From positions 7,753,501-7,817,500 of the forward strand of contig NZ_CP108538.1 of assembly GCF_035994185.1 (NCBI RefSeq): a DNA stretch of 64,000 nt. Reading direction: 5' to 3'. Below, in pieces: positions 8,090 to 16,632 of this stretch. Numbering within the stretch: the first letter of the stretch is position 1; each line of letters opens with the position of its first letter. Made by a program: the position numbers and the translations under genes. Source of the DNA: Streptomyces sp. NBC_01217 (lineage in GTDB: Bacteria > Actinomycetota > Actinomycetes > Streptomycetales > Streptomycetaceae). The notes beneath the pieces were generated by a model. That model was not told the DNA's origin and ran no database searches. It saw only the letters and a list, made by a program, of their open reading frames with translations.

Positions 8090-9490
8090 ATGAGCCGCAC
8101 CGTCATCCACGGTGGTCTCGTCATCACCGCGTCCGACGAAATCCATGCCGACGTACTCATCGAGGGCGGCCGCATCGCCGCCCTGGCAGCGCACGACACC
8201 GATGCCGCGGCGAGCTGGAGCGCCGACCGGAGGATCGACGCCACCGGAAAGTACGTCATCCCCGGCGGTGTCGACGCGCACACGCACATGGAGATGCCGT
8301 TCGGCGGCACCTACGCCGCCGACACCTTCGAGACCGGCACCCGCGCGGCCGCCTGGGGCGGCACCACCACGATCGTCGACTTCGCCATCCAGTCCGTGGG
8401 CCGCGCGGTCCGCGAAGGGCTCGACGCCTGGTACGCGAAGGCCGACGGCAACTGTGCCATCGACTACGCCTTCCACATGATCCTCTCCGATGTGAACGAG
8501 TCCTCGCTCAAGGAGATGGACCTGCTGGTGTCGGAGGGCGTCACCTCCTTCAAGCTGTTCATGGCCTACCCCGGCGTCTTCTACAGCGACGACGGCCAGA
8601 TCCTGCGCGCCATGCAACGAGCCGCCGGCAACGGCGGGCTGATCATGATGCACGCGGAGAACGGCATCGCCATCGACGTCCTCGTCGAACAGGCCATCGC
8701 CGAGGGCCGCACCGACCCGCGCTACCACGGCGACGTCCGCAAGGTGGCACTGGAGGCCGAGGCGACCCACCGCGCCATCCAGCTCGCCCGCGTCGCCGGA
8801 TCCCCGCTGTACGTCGTGCACGTCTCCGCCGACGAGGCCGTCGCCGAACTGGCGGCCGCCCGCCACAAGGGACTTCCGGTCTTCGGCGAGACCTGTCCGC
8901 AGTACCTCTTCCTCTCCACCGACAATCTCGCCGAGCCGGACTTCGAGGGCGCGAAATACGTCTGCTCCACCCCCCTGCGCCCCAAGGAACACCAGGAAGC
9001 GCTCTGGCGGGGCCTCAGGAACAACGAGCTCCAGGTCGTCTCCACCGACCACTGCCCCTTCTGCTTCTCCGGGCAGAAGGAGATGGGCCGCGGCGACTTC
9101 TCGAAGATCCCCAACGGCATGCCCGGCGTGGAGAACCGGATGGACCTCCTTCACCAGGCGGTCGTCGACGGCCACATCTCGCGCCGCCGCTGGATCGAGA
9201 TCGCCTGCGCCTCCCCGGCCCGGATGTTCGGCCTCTACCCGAAGAAGGGCACCATCGCCCCGGGCGCCGACGCCGACGTCGTCATCTACGACCCCGCGGC
9301 CGAACAGACCGTCTCCGCCGAGACCCATCACATGAACGTCGACTACTCGGCGTACGAGGGAAAGCGGATCACCGGCCAGGTCGAGACCGTCCTCTCGCGC
9401 GGTGAAGTCGTCATCGACGGACGGAAGTTCACCGGCCGGGCCGGCCACGGCATGTACACCTCGCGCGCCACCTGTCAGTACCTGGACTAG
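8090..9490 (+). CDS. hydA: dihydropyrimidinase (D-hydantoinase family)
   Basis: A 466-residue amidohydrolase that opens dihydrouracil or dihydrothymine to the N-carbamoyl-beta-amino acid. The binuclear zinc ligands are all visible: His64 and His66 (DAHTHMEM), carboxylated Lys155 (TSFKLFMAY), His188 (MMHAENG), His244 (YVVHVSA) and Asp319 (VSTDHCPF). Length and motifs fit hydantoinase/dihydropyrimidinase rather than allantoinase or dihydroorotase, and the neighbouring ureidopropionase supports this. The ATG at 8090 follows GAGGGG. An LLM oxidoreductase starts 11 bases after the stop and is probably co-transcribed. The upstream palindrome is the likely control point. Confidence 0.92.
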   Translation: MSRTVIHGGLVITASDEIHADVLIEGGRIAALAAHDTDAAASWSADRRIDATGKYVIPGGVDAHTHMEMPFGGTYAADTFETGTRAAAWGGTTTIVDFAIQSVGRAVREGLDAWYAKADGNCAIDYAFHMILSDVNESSLKEMDLLVSEGVTSFKLFMAYPGVFYSDDGQILRAMQRAAGNGGLIMMHAENGIAIDVLVEQAIAEGRTDPRYHGDVRKVALEAEATHRAIQLARVAGSPLYVVHVSADEAVAELAAARHKGLPVFGETCPQYLFLSTDNLAEPDFEGAKYVCSTPLRPKEHQEALWRGLRNNELQVVSTDHCPFCFSGQKEMGRGDFSKIPNGMPGVENRMDLLHQAVVDGHISRRRWIEIACASPARMFGLYPKKGTIAPGADADVVIYDPAAEQTVSAETHHMNVDYSAYEGKRITGQVETVLSRGEVVIDGRKFTGRAGHGMYTSRATCQYLD

Positions 9491-9501
9491 GAGCACCCGT
9501 C

Positions 9502-10503
9502 ATGGACTTCGGACTCGTCCTCCAGACCGACCCGCCCGCCTCGGCCGTCGTCGGCCTGATGCGCCGCGCCGAACGCAACGGCTTCCGCTACGGCTGGACC
9601 TTCGACTCGGCGGTGCTCTGGCAGGAGCCGTTCGTCATCTACAGCCAGATCCTCGAACACACCGAACGCCTCATCGTCGGCCCCATGGTCACCAACCCGG
9701 GCACCCGCACCTGGGAGGTCACCGCCTCCACCTTCGCCACCCTCAACGACATGCACGGCAACCGCACCGTCTGCGGCATCGGACGGGGCGACTCGGCGAT
9801 GCGCGTCGCCGGACGCAGGCCCAACACGCTGGCCCGCCTCGGCGAGGCCATCGACGTCATCCGCGACCTCGCCGAGGGACGGGAGGCGACCGTCGACGGG
9901 CAGCCGGTCCAGATCCCCTGGGTGAAGGAGGGCAGACTGCCCGTCTGGATGGCCGCGTACGGACCGAAGGCACTGGCCCTGGCCGGACAGAAGGCCGACG
10001 GTTTCATCCTCCAGCTCGCCGACCCGTTCCTCACCGAGTGGATGATCAAGGCGGTACGGGACGCGGCGGCGCAGGCGGGCCGCGACCCGGACTCGGTGAC
10101 CATCTGCGTCGCCGCCCCCGCCTATGTGGGCGACGACCTCGATCACGCCCGCGAGCAGTGCCGCTGGTTCGGCGGCATGGTCGGCAACCATGTCGCGGAC
10201 CTGGTCTCCCGGTACGGCGAGCACTCCGGGCTCGTCCCCGAGGCCCTGACCGCGTACATCGCCGGGCGCTCCGGCTACGACTACAGCCACCACGGCCGCG
10301 CCGGAAACCCCGACACGACCTTCGTACCGGACGAGATCGTCGACCGCTTCTGCCTGCTGGGCCCTGCCGAGGCACACATCGAGAAGCTGCGGGTACTGCG
10401 TGACCTGGGCGTCGACCAGTTCGCCGTCTACAACATGCACGATGCGCGCGAGGCGACGATCGACGCCTACGGCTCCGAGATCATCCCCGCCCTGTCCGCC
10501 TGA
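9502..10503 (+). CDS. LLM-class F420-dependent oxidoreductase linked to pyrimidine catabolism
   Basis: A 333-residue luciferase-like (alpha/beta barrel) oxidoreductase. The N-terminus MDFGLVLQTDPPAS, the segment MVTNPGTRTWEV and the glycine-rich GIGRGDSAMR are typical of the F420-using LLM group. A subgroup of these proteins is regularly found beside dihydropyrimidinase in actinobacteria, and this gene fits: it starts 11 bases after hydA with GGAGC as ribosome binding site. A role in the first, reductive step (uracil to dihydrouracil) using F420H2 is a reasonable inference, since no NADPH dihydropyrimidine dehydrogenase is seen here. FMN cannot be excluded as the cofactor. Confidence 0.85.
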   Translation: MDFGLVLQTDPPASAVVGLMRRAERNGFRYGWTFDSAVLWQEPFVIYSQILEHTERLIVGPMVTNPGTRTWEVTASTFATLNDMHGNRTVCGIGRGDSAMRVAGRRPNTLARLGEAIDVIRDLAEGREATVDGQPVQIPWVKEGRLPVWMAAYGPKALALAGQKADGFILQLADPFLTEWMIKAVRDAAAQAGRDPDSVTICVAAPAYVGDDLDHAREQCRWFGGMVGNHVADLVSRYGEHSGLVPEALTAYIAGRSGYDYSHHGRAGNPDTTFVPDEIVDRFCLLGPAEAHIEKLRVLRDLGVDQFAVYNMHDAREATIDAYGSEIIPALSA

Positions 10504-10580
10504 CCCTGCCCCGATGGCCGTGTCGCCCTCGCCGAGGGGGGTGTCCTGGGCGACGCCCGGTTCGCCAACGACGACCTGGC

Positions 10581-10598
10581 ACCGGCACCGGTGCCGGT
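10581..10598. repeat. perfect 18-bp palindrome ACCGGCACCGGTGCCGGT
   Basis: ACCGGCACCGGTGCCGGT is identical to its own complement. It lies 78 bases after the LLM oxidoreductase stop in a non-coding gap, so it could be the operon terminator or a protein-binding site. A loopless palindrome makes a poorer RNA hairpin, so the role is open. Confidence 0.4.
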
Positions 10599-10785
10599 CG
10601 GGAGACGGACGTGGGCGGAGACTGGCTGCGCCCGGGACCGTGGACGATTACCCGGTTGCTTCCCGTACGACCCCGACGCGGATGCCGGGAGTTCTCGCAG
10701 ATGAGTGGTGTTCTTCGGAGCGCGCCTCACGCATGGGCCCCCAGCACTGCCGACCCCGGTGCCGGGCACGTGAAGCGACGGCTCG

Positions 10786-11082
10786 TCACCTTCCGGTTCG
10801 TTTCACGTCGATGCCGAGTCCTGCCCACAACTCCTGCTCGACCCGGCTCGGCGGCGTCGTACAGCGCCGCTCCGGGTGGCCGGCCGAGGGCCCCTGGGGC
10901 CGGCCGCCGCTCCCGTGCGGGGCGTGCGTGGCACCCGGCAGCCGGTCTTCCTGCGGAGTGTGGTCGGGGTCGGGATCGTGGTAGTGGACACCGGGCAGCG
11001 GTCCTACGGTGAAGGCGCCGAACTGGATGAGCAGGTTGAACGCGCCGGCGCCGGCCCTGCCGAGCCAGAACCTCAGCCCCAT
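10786..11082 (-). CDS. small hypothetical protein, DUF6059-like
   Basis: A 98-residue protein with N-terminus MGLRFWLGRAGAGAFNLLIQ. It has an amphipathic first helix, a central HYHDPDPDHTPQ segment rich in Asp/Pro/His, and a C-terminal GHPERR...EQELWAGLGID block. This layout resembles the DUF6059 family of small Streptomyces proteins, which from memory often lie next to SARP regulators; here a SARP starts 230 bases away on the other strand. The start is supported by a GAGAAGAGGGG ribosome binding site. No function is known. The family call is from recall of the pattern and should be verified. Confidence 0.55.
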   Translation of the reverse strand: MGLRFWLGRAGAGAFNLLIQFGAFTVGPLPGVHYHDPDPDHTPQEDRLPGATHAPHGSGGRPQGPSAGHPERRCTTPPSRVEQELWAGLGIDVKRTGR

Positions 11083-11163
11083 GCCGCCCCTCTTCTCCCG
11101 AGCAGGTCCCGAGGCCGTCCTGAGACGCCTCCCGATCGGCGCCCATGGTCACCGCTCGGCCTG

Positions 11164-11278
11164 AAGCATCGCTTAAAGCGCGTCGCGGAAGGCCGTGACC
11201 ATGAAAATTTCACACCCCGGAGCAGACGGATTCCCGGCCGAAATCATGATCGGATAAGTGTCGTTGTAGGCGACAACG
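11164..11278. promoter_or_regulatory. candidate control region upstream of pathway SARP
   Basis: Two elements precede the SARP gene. At 11164-11180 AAGC-N4-CTTAAAGC loosely resembles the CAAGC-N3-TCTTTAG motif found before other cluster operons. At 11262-11278 there is an inverted repeat, CGTTGT-N5-ACAACG, 35 bases before the start. Either could bind a regulator, but both are weak on their own. Confidence 0.3.
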
Positions 11279-11312
11279 TGTCAGTGTTCCGGCAGGCGGA
11301 AGGAGTAGTGGC

Positions 11313-12113
11313 ATGCAGATCGGAGTTCTCGGGCCGCTCGTGGTGAGCATCGACGGCACCTCCGTGGTGCCGAGCGCGGCCAAGCCGCGGCAGCTGCTGG
11401 CGTTGCTGGCGGTGAACGCGGGCTGGAATGTGAATGTGACGACGCTGACGGAGGAGCTGTGGGACTCACGTCCCCCCAGCGGGCCCGCGGGTGTTGTGCA
11501 GACCTATGTCAAGCAGCTGCGCCGGGCCATCGCCGTCGCCCTGGGACCGGAGCACGAGTGTGCGCCGAAAGAGGTGCTGAGCCGCAGCCATGCCGGCTAC
11601 GCGCTGAACATGCCCGCGCCCGTCATGGAGGCCGACCTCTTCCAGCAGCTCACCGGTCGCGGGTTGCGAGCCCTGGCCGGCGGCGACGACGGGACCGCTT
11701 CGAAGCTGCTGGGTGAGGCGCTCGCCATGTGGCGCGGGCCGGCGCTCGCCGACGTACGCATCGGACCCGCGCTCCGCGTCGAACTGCCACGGCTGGAGGA
11801 GGCACGGCGCTCCGCGCTGGAGGGACGGATCACCGCAGACCTGCGGCTCGGCAGACACGCCGAAGTGATCGGCGAACTCCTCGCGCTCACCGAGCGCTTC
11901 CCGCTCCAGGAGAGGCTGCACGGGCTGCTGATGCTGGCGCTCTACCGAAGCGGACGCTCGTGGGAGGCGCTCGAAGCTTTTCGGAAGCTACGCGCGTCGA
12001 CCGCTCAGGAGCTGGGCATCGAGCCATCCCTGCGCGTCCAGAGGCTGCATCGGGCAATCCTGGCTGCCGACCCCCAGCTCGACATCTCCGCGCCGAGTTT
12101 GGCGGCCTTTTAG
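11313..12113 (+). CDS. SARP-family pathway activator
   Basis: A 266-residue Streptomyces antibiotic regulatory protein. Residues about 1-95 are an OmpR-type winged helix (GVLGPLVVSIDG, AAKPRQLLALL, VQTYVKQLRRA). Residues about 100-260 are the bacterial transcriptional activation domain (DADLF-like EADLFQQL, LYRSGRSWEALEAFRKLR, ELGIEPSLRVQRLH). It is the short form, like ActII-ORF4, with no ATPase part. Such proteins activate their local gene cluster by binding direct repeats near the -35. The position at the left end of the cluster fits. GGAAGGAG lies 8 bases before the ATG. No TTA codon was noticed. Confidence 0.93.
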   Translation: MQIGVLGPLVVSIDGTSVVPSAAKPRQLLALLAVNAGWNVNVTTLTEELWDSRPPSGPAGVVQTYVKQLRRAIAVALGPEHECAPKEVLSRSHAGYALNMPAPVMEADLFQQLTGRGLRALAGGDDGTASKLLGEALAMWRGPALADVRIGPALRVELPRLEEARRSALEGRITADLRLGRHAEVIGELLALTERFPLQERLHGLLMLALYRSGRSWEALEAFRKLRASTAQELGIEPSLRVQRLHRAILAADPQLDISAPSLAAF

Positions 12114-12220
12114 CGGTCCCGGGCACCGTGGGGGCCGCCTTGGCCGGACCTGCCCCACCTGTCGACGTACCGCGGACCCGGCCGACCCGCACACCCTGGA
12201 CCGAACCGAGACGGAGCAAC

Positions 12221-12994
12221 ATGACGCGATACCTGTCCCGGAAGCTCCCGGGCTACGAACCGGACCCCGTGACACGGCTGTTCTGCTTTCCGTACGCGGG
12301 CGGCGGCGCCTCGGCGTACCGGCGATGGCAGCGCGGCCTCGATGCCCATGACGCCGGAGTACGGGTGATGCCCGTACAACTGCCCGGCCGCGAGGAACGG
12401 TTCGACCAACCCAGGTTCACCGATCTGGAAGCCCTCATCGACGACATGGACGCACAGCTCGACGAGGAGCTGGCCGAGCCCCATATCCTCTACGGTCACA
12501 GCATGGGAGCGCTCATCGCGTACTCGCTCGCCCGGCGGCGGCAGTCGCGCGGCGCGGCCCTGCCCCGGGCACTCGTGCTGAGCGCCTACCGCGCCCCGCA
12601 CCTGCCGGCCCCGGCGATCGCCGACCCGGACGCCGGGGACGAGGAACTCATCGCCGGCCTGGTGGCACTCGGCGGCATCCCGCAGGCGCTGCTCGACCAT
12701 CCCGAATTCCTCTCCGCGCTGCTTCCGGTGGCCCGCGACGACCTCCGGCTGTGCCTCGGCAGCACCGCCGCGCACACCGAGCCGCTACGGGTACCGCTGC
12801 ACCTGTTCGCCGGACGCGGGGACCGGCTGGTCACCGTGTCCGAGGTACTCTCCTGGCGGCGGCACGCAGGGCGCGGCTGCGATGTGCGGACGATGCCCGG
12901 CGGGCACTTCTTCGTCAGGTCGGACGAGGGCGCCTTCCTGCGTGAACTCGCTTCCCTGACGCGCCGGTACGCCTCGGAGCGGGTAGCGGTGTAA
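12221..12994 (+). CDS. type II thioesterase
   Basis: A 257-residue alpha/beta hydrolase of the editing (type II) thioesterase family, which clears wrongly acylated carrier proteins in PKS/NRPS assembly lines. The triad is visible: Ser94 in YGHSMGALIA, Asp201 in FAGRGDRLV and His229 in MPGGHFFVR. LFCFPYAGGGASAYRRW near the N-terminus is diagnostic. It lies 107 bases after the SARP and points in the same direction. In this cluster it would serve the KS-AT-ACP enzyme and the free ACPs; hydrolytic release of the product is less likely if tetronate closure does that. Confidence 0.92.
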   Translation: MTRYLSRKLPGYEPDPVTRLFCFPYAGGGASAYRRWQRGLDAHDAGVRVMPVQLPGREERFDQPRFTDLEALIDDMDAQLDEELAEPHILYGHSMGALIAYSLARRRQSRGAALPRALVLSAYRAPHLPAPAIADPDAGDEELIAGLVALGGIPQALLDHPEFLSALLPVARDDLRLCLGSTAAHTEPLRVPLHLFAGRGDRLVTVSEVLSWRRHAGRGCDVRTMPGGHFFVRSDEGAFLRELASLTRRYASERVAV

Positions 12995-13202
12995 CCGGCC
13001 GGCACCGCGACCGCGGCGGTGGGGTCGTGAGAATCTCATATTTCGGTCCTTCCCGTGTCATGCCGAACCATGGCGGCATTCCCGCCGGCTTCCGGTACGC
13101 CGACGTCGATCGGAGAACGGCAGGCCTTCCGGGCCCGCCCACCATCGCCGCCGTGCCCCCTCCCGAGCCTTTACGGATCCATCGCGAAAGGAAACAAGTC
13201 CC

Positions 13203-13616
13203 GTGACACACGACGCCGCGGAAGGCGCCATCAGGAGCTCGGCCTCACGGCAGGTCCGCGCTGCCTGGGCGCTGCTGTCCGTCCTCCTGCTGATCTGGGC
13301 GGTGTTCGAGGCGGCGAAGTACGGCGGATGGGTGATCGTCGCGGCGGTCGCCGGTCTCATCGCACCCGACCTGTCGTTCTTCGTCGGCATCTCCGGCCCG
13401 CACCAGCACGGCCGGCTGCCCCGCAGGGCCGTTCCCGTCTACAACCTTCTGCACCGGCCCGTCGTCGCCATCGCCCTCATGCTCACCTGCCTGGTCCCCG
13501 ACTCCCCGGCCGTCGCCGTCCCCCTGTTCAACTTCGGTCTGGCCTGGCTGGTGCACATCGCCTCCGACCGGGCCTTCGGGTTCGGCCTGCGCACCGCCGA
13601 GGGCTGGCAGCGCTGA
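13203..13616 (+). CDS. DUF4260 family membrane protein
   Basis: A 137-residue small membrane protein. Hydrophobic segments lie at about 20-38 (AWALLSVLLLIWAVFEA), 42-60 and 85-120, with the polar loop GPHQHGRLPRRAVPVYNLLH between them. This matches the DUF4260 family, whose function is unknown. The start is a GTG with AAAGGA upstream. It sits between the thioesterase and the P450 in the same direction, so it may ride in the cluster, but nothing links it to biosynthesis. Immunity or transport has not been shown for this family. Confidence 0.75.
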   Translation: MTHDAAEGAIRSSASRQVRAAWALLSVLLLIWAVFEAAKYGGWVIVAAVAGLIAPDLSFFVGISGPHQHGRLPRRAVPVYNLLHRPVVAIALMLTCLVPDSPAVAVPLFNFGLAWLVHIASDRAFGFGLRTAEGWQR

Positions 13617-13759
13617 CATACCCCCCGGGACGCTTTGGCCCCGCACAAGCCCTCGCTGCGAGGCTCATCCAGGTCCCCGGCCGCGCCCCTCGCCGCGCGC
13701 CGGTCACTGGAACCACCGCACACAAGTAACCGCTGAGCATCTGTTGCCGGAGGAGACGC

Positions 13760-14995
13760 ATGGAAACGACGGACACGACGCACGGCGGGCCGGAGACCGG
13801 CCAACCTCTACTGGACTACCCGTTCCACCGCTCATCGGCCGTCGAAGTGCCTGCCGTCTACGAGGAATTGCGGGCCAAGTGCCCCGTCGCCCATGTCCGT
13901 CTGCCCAGCGGCGACGAGGGCTACGTGGTGACCCGCTACGACGATGTGCGCACCGTGCTCGCCGACGCCAGGTTCAGCCGGGCCGCCACCATCGCCCCCG
14001 ACGCGCCGCAGCTCACTGCCACACCTCCTGTGCCGGGCAGCCTGTTCACCACGGACGCGCCCGAGCACACGCGGTTGCGCAGGCTCGTTTCCCGGGAGTT
14101 CACCGCCCGCCGTGTGCAGAACATGCGTCCTCGGATCCAGGAGCTCACCGACGGCCTTCTGGACGACATGGAGAAGCTCGACGGACCGGTCGACCTCAAC
14201 ACGGCACTGGCCTTCCCGCTGCCGGTGATGGTGATCTGCGAACTGCTCGGTGTGCCCTTCGAGGACCGCGACCGCTTCCGCGAGTGGTCGGACGCCTTCG
14301 TCTCGCTGACCGCGCACACCCCGGAGGAGACCGCCGCTCAGCGCCAGCAGATGATCGAGTACCTGGCGGCACTGGTCAAGCGCAAGCGGGAGGAGCCGAC
14401 GGACGACCTGATGGGCGCGCTCGTCGCCGCCCACGACGAAGAGGGCAGTCTCAACGAGTTCGAACTGATCGTCATGGCGGCGACGATCCTCGTCGCCGGT
14501 CACGAGACCACCGTCAGCATGATCGGCAAGATCGTCCTGACCCTGCTGCGCCACCCCGAGCACATGGCCGGGTTGCGCGAACACCCCGAGATGATCGACC
14601 ACGCCATCGAGGAACTGCTGCGCGTCAACCCGATCGGTGACGGAGGCCCGCTGCGGATCACCCTGGAGGACGTCGAGGTCGGCGGCACCGTCATCCCCAA
14701 GGGCAGCGCGGTCCTGGCGGCGGTCTGCTCCGCCAATCAGGACCCCGCGCGCTTCCCCGGCGCGCAGGCGAACGAGTTCGACCCCACACGGCCCGAGGCC
14801 GTCCACCACGTCGCGTTCGGCCACGGCCCGCACTTCTGCGTGGGCGCCGCGCTGGCCAGGGCGGAGCTGCAGATCGTCATCTCCTCGCTGCTGAACCGCT
14901 TCCCCGGTCTGCGGCTCGCGGAGGAGGTCGATGCCCTGGAACTGACGACCGGGATGATGGTGCATGGCCTGACCCGGCTGCCCGTCACCTGGTGA
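13760..14995 (+). CDS. cytochrome P450 monooxygenase
   Basis: A 411-residue class I bacterial P450. Visible signatures are the I-helix oxygen-binding VAGHETTVS, the K-helix EELLR and the heme loop FGHGPHFCVGAALARAEL with Cys360 as thiolate ligand. It has an intact heme site, so it is a real oxygenase and not a DesVIII/EryCII-type glycosyltransferase helper. As a soluble P450 it needs a ferredoxin; the 7Fe ferredoxin at 34462 is the only candidate in the window, and no ferredoxin reductase is present. It probably hydroxylates or desaturates the tetronate side chain or ring, but the substrate cannot be read from sequence. It is convergent with the flavin monooxygenase. Confidence 0.95.
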   Translation: METTDTTHGGPETGQPLLDYPFHRSSAVEVPAVYEELRAKCPVAHVRLPSGDEGYVVTRYDDVRTVLADARFSRAATIAPDAPQLTATPPVPGSLFTTDAPEHTRLRRLVSREFTARRVQNMRPRIQELTDGLLDDMEKLDGPVDLNTALAFPLPVMVICELLGVPFEDRDRFREWSDAFVSLTAHTPEETAAQRQQMIEYLAALVKRKREEPTDDLMGALVAAHDEEGSLNEFELIVMAATILVAGHETTVSMIGKIVLTLLRHPEHMAGLREHPEMIDHAIEELLRVNPIGDGGPLRITLEDVEVGGTVIPKGSAVLAAVCSANQDPARFPGAQANEFDPTRPEAVHHVAFGHGPHFCVGAALARAELQIVISSLLNRFPGLRLAEEVDALELTTGMMVHGLTRLPVTW

Positions 14996-15014
14996 CGGAC
15001 CCGGCGGAACGCCC

Positions 15015-15041
15015 GCCGGCCGTCACCGGTTGACGGCCGGC
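15015..15041. terminator. hairpin after P450 gene
   Basis: A perfect 11-base inverted repeat (15015-15025 with 15031-15041) has a 5-base loop. It begins 20 bases after the P450 stop and lies between convergent genes. Confidence 0.6.
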
Positions 15042-15118
15042 AGCGGCGCGACCGGCCGGTCCGGTACAACCGCGCTTGCCCGCTACAGCGGCCGGCCCCG
15101 GCGGGTCGCGCAGGACAA

Positions 15119-15156
15119 AGGCCCCGGCCCGCACGTTCCCGTGCGGGCCGGGGCCT
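15119..15156. terminator. strong bidirectional terminator
   Basis: A perfect 17-base inverted repeat (15119-15135 with 15140-15156) encloses a 4-base loop, TTCC. It lies between the convergent P450 and flavin monooxygenase genes and should stop transcription from both sides. It is one of the two longest perfect stems I found. Confidence 0.8.
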
Positions 15157-15197
15157 CGTGCCGTCCGCCGACCCGCACCGGTCCGCGGACACACCGG

Positions 15198-16457
15198 TCA
15201 CACCCGGGTGGCGGGGGACTGCGCCTCCACGACGTGCGGCCCCGGCTTCTGCAGCTGGAAGTACGCGCCCCCCAGTACCCGCTCCTTCAGCTTCTGGCTC
15301 CGGTCGACCACCCGGTACAGCGAGCGGCGGACGACACCGCCGACGCCGTGCAGGGCGAACAGCCGCTCCTGCCGCAGCTGCAGACCGCGTGACGTGGCGA
15401 CCGATCCCTCCCGCGCCCGCTGGAATTCCGCTCCCGCCCGCAGCAGCGCCGCCTCGTCCCCGCCCGCGTCGACGGCGTCACGCACCAGCGGGGCCAGCGT
15501 CACCGCGTCGATGATCGCGTGATTGACGCCCTGCCCGAGGATCGGCGTCAGCGTGTGTGCCGCGTCGCCGATCAGGACCAGGCCCGGCATGGACCAGCGC
15601 GGCACCAGCGTCGTGAAGATGTCCAGCATCGAGGTGTCGGACCAGGAGCGGATCTCACTGCGCACCGACCCGGCCAGCTCGGGAGCGAGCCGGTCCAGCC
15701 GCTCGTACAGCGCGGGCAGACCCTGGGCGCGCAGTTCCTTCAGCCCGCCCTTGGGGATGTTGAAACCGACGCGCACACTGTCCGGGTGGGTCGGGATGAA
15801 CAGCCCGTGCTGGTCGCCGCGGATCCGGATGCGATACGTACGATCGTCCCACCCGGGCGGGAACGGCAGCTTCAGCCATACCACGTCACGGTCCAGCGGC
15901 AGCTTCGTGTACGGCAGGCCCGACATCTCACGGACCTTGCTGAACCGGCCGTCCGCCGCCACCGTGAGCGCCGCGCGCACGGTCAGCTCCCCCTCCGGGG
16001 TGCGCGCCGTCACCCCCGTGACCGGACCGCTCTCGCCGCCCGCGCGCAGCAGACGGGTGGCCGTCGCCCGGCGCACCAGGGTGAAGTGCTCCGGGTGCTC
16101 CTCCTGCCCGAGACCCGCCAGGGCCGAGAGCAGCGCAGGCTGGGGCATCTCCACCGGATAGGGATGCGGGTAAGGGAAGCGGCGGAAGTCGGCGCGCAGC
16201 ACCGTGCTGCCGGAGTCGACGATCTCCATCCTGTGCATCTGCTGGTAGGCACCGTCCAGTCGGCCGAGGACCCCCAGCCGGTCGAGCAGCCACACCGAGT
16301 CGGGAGAGACCGACTCGCCCCGGAACGACCGGTCGAAGTGACCGCTTTGTTCCAGGACCACGACCGAGACCGAACGCTTGGCGAGCTCGACGGCCAGCGT
16401 GAGTCCCGCCGGGCCTCCTCCGACCACACACACTTCTGCCGTCAGCTCAGTTGTCAT
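15198..16457 (-). CDS. FAD-dependent monooxygenase (PHBH-like)
   Basis: A 419-residue flavoprotein of the p-hydroxybenzoate hydroxylase group. The N-terminal Rossmann motif CVVGGGPAGLTLAVELAK binds ADP-FAD, and LIGDAAHTLTPILGQG near residue 285 is the second FAD-binding signature. RGESVSPDS near residue 50 resembles the group shared with flavin-dependent halogenases and geranylgeranyl reductases, but the halogenase WxWxIP motif is not seen. It probably oxidises a pathway intermediate, for example by hydroxylation or epoxidation of the unsaturated side chain. It diverges from the FkbH-like gene, and both promoters carry the CAAG-N5-CTTTAG motif. It ends near the strong bidirectional terminator. 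Confidence 0.88.
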   Translation of the reverse strand: MTTELTAEVCVVGGGPAGLTLAVELAKRSVSVVVLEQSGHFDRSFRGESVSPDSVWLLDRLGVLGRLDGAYQQMHRMEIVDSGSTVLRADFRRFPYPHPYPVEMPQPALLSALAGLGQEEHPEHFTLVRRATATRLLRAGGESGPVTGVTARTPEGELTVRAALTVAADGRFSKVREMSGLPYTKLPLDRDVVWLKLPFPPGWDDRTYRIRIRGDQHGLFIPTHPDSVRVGFNIPKGGLKELRAQGLPALYERLDRLAPELAGSVRSEIRSWSDTSMLDIFTTLVPRWSMPGLVLIGDAAHTLTPILGQGVNHAIIDAVTLAPLVRDAVDAGGDEAALLRAGAEFQRAREGSVATSRGLQLRQERLFALHGVGGVVRRSLYRVVDRSQKLKERVLGGAYFQLQKPGPHVVEAQSPATRV

Positions 16458-16510
16458 CGTCAGTGCTGCCTTTCAGAAGGAGTCATCCTCCACCGATGGT
16501 CCGCAGCCCG

Positions 16511-16580
16511 CCTAAAGCAGCCCTTGCGGGCGGCCCGCACGGCGGGCCGCGCACCCGGGCGCAAGCCCGTCTTTAGGGGC
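16511..16580. promoter_or_regulatory. inverted pair of cluster promoter motifs
   Basis: The gap between the divergent flavin monooxygenase and FkbH-like genes holds two inverted copies of one motif. On the minus strand CAAGGGCTGCTTTAGG covers about 16526-16511, 54 bases before the 16457 start. On the plus strand CAAGCCCGTCTTTAGG covers 16562-16577, 56 bases before the 16633 start. The equal spacing to both starts argues that these are activator-bound promoter elements. Further copies lie at 18669 and 40102. Additional CAAGC words at 16586 and 16594 may be part of the same site. Confidence 0.55.
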
Positions 16581-16632
16581 CGGGCTCAAGCTCCCAAGCG
16601 CCCGCCCGCCCCCGCAGAGAGGCGAACCGACC

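Noticed and set aside
13760..14995. P450 as a DesVIII/EryCII-type glycosyltransferase activator
   Set aside because: The heme Cys360 and the VAGHETT oxygen-binding motif are intact; activator proteins lack the heme ligand.
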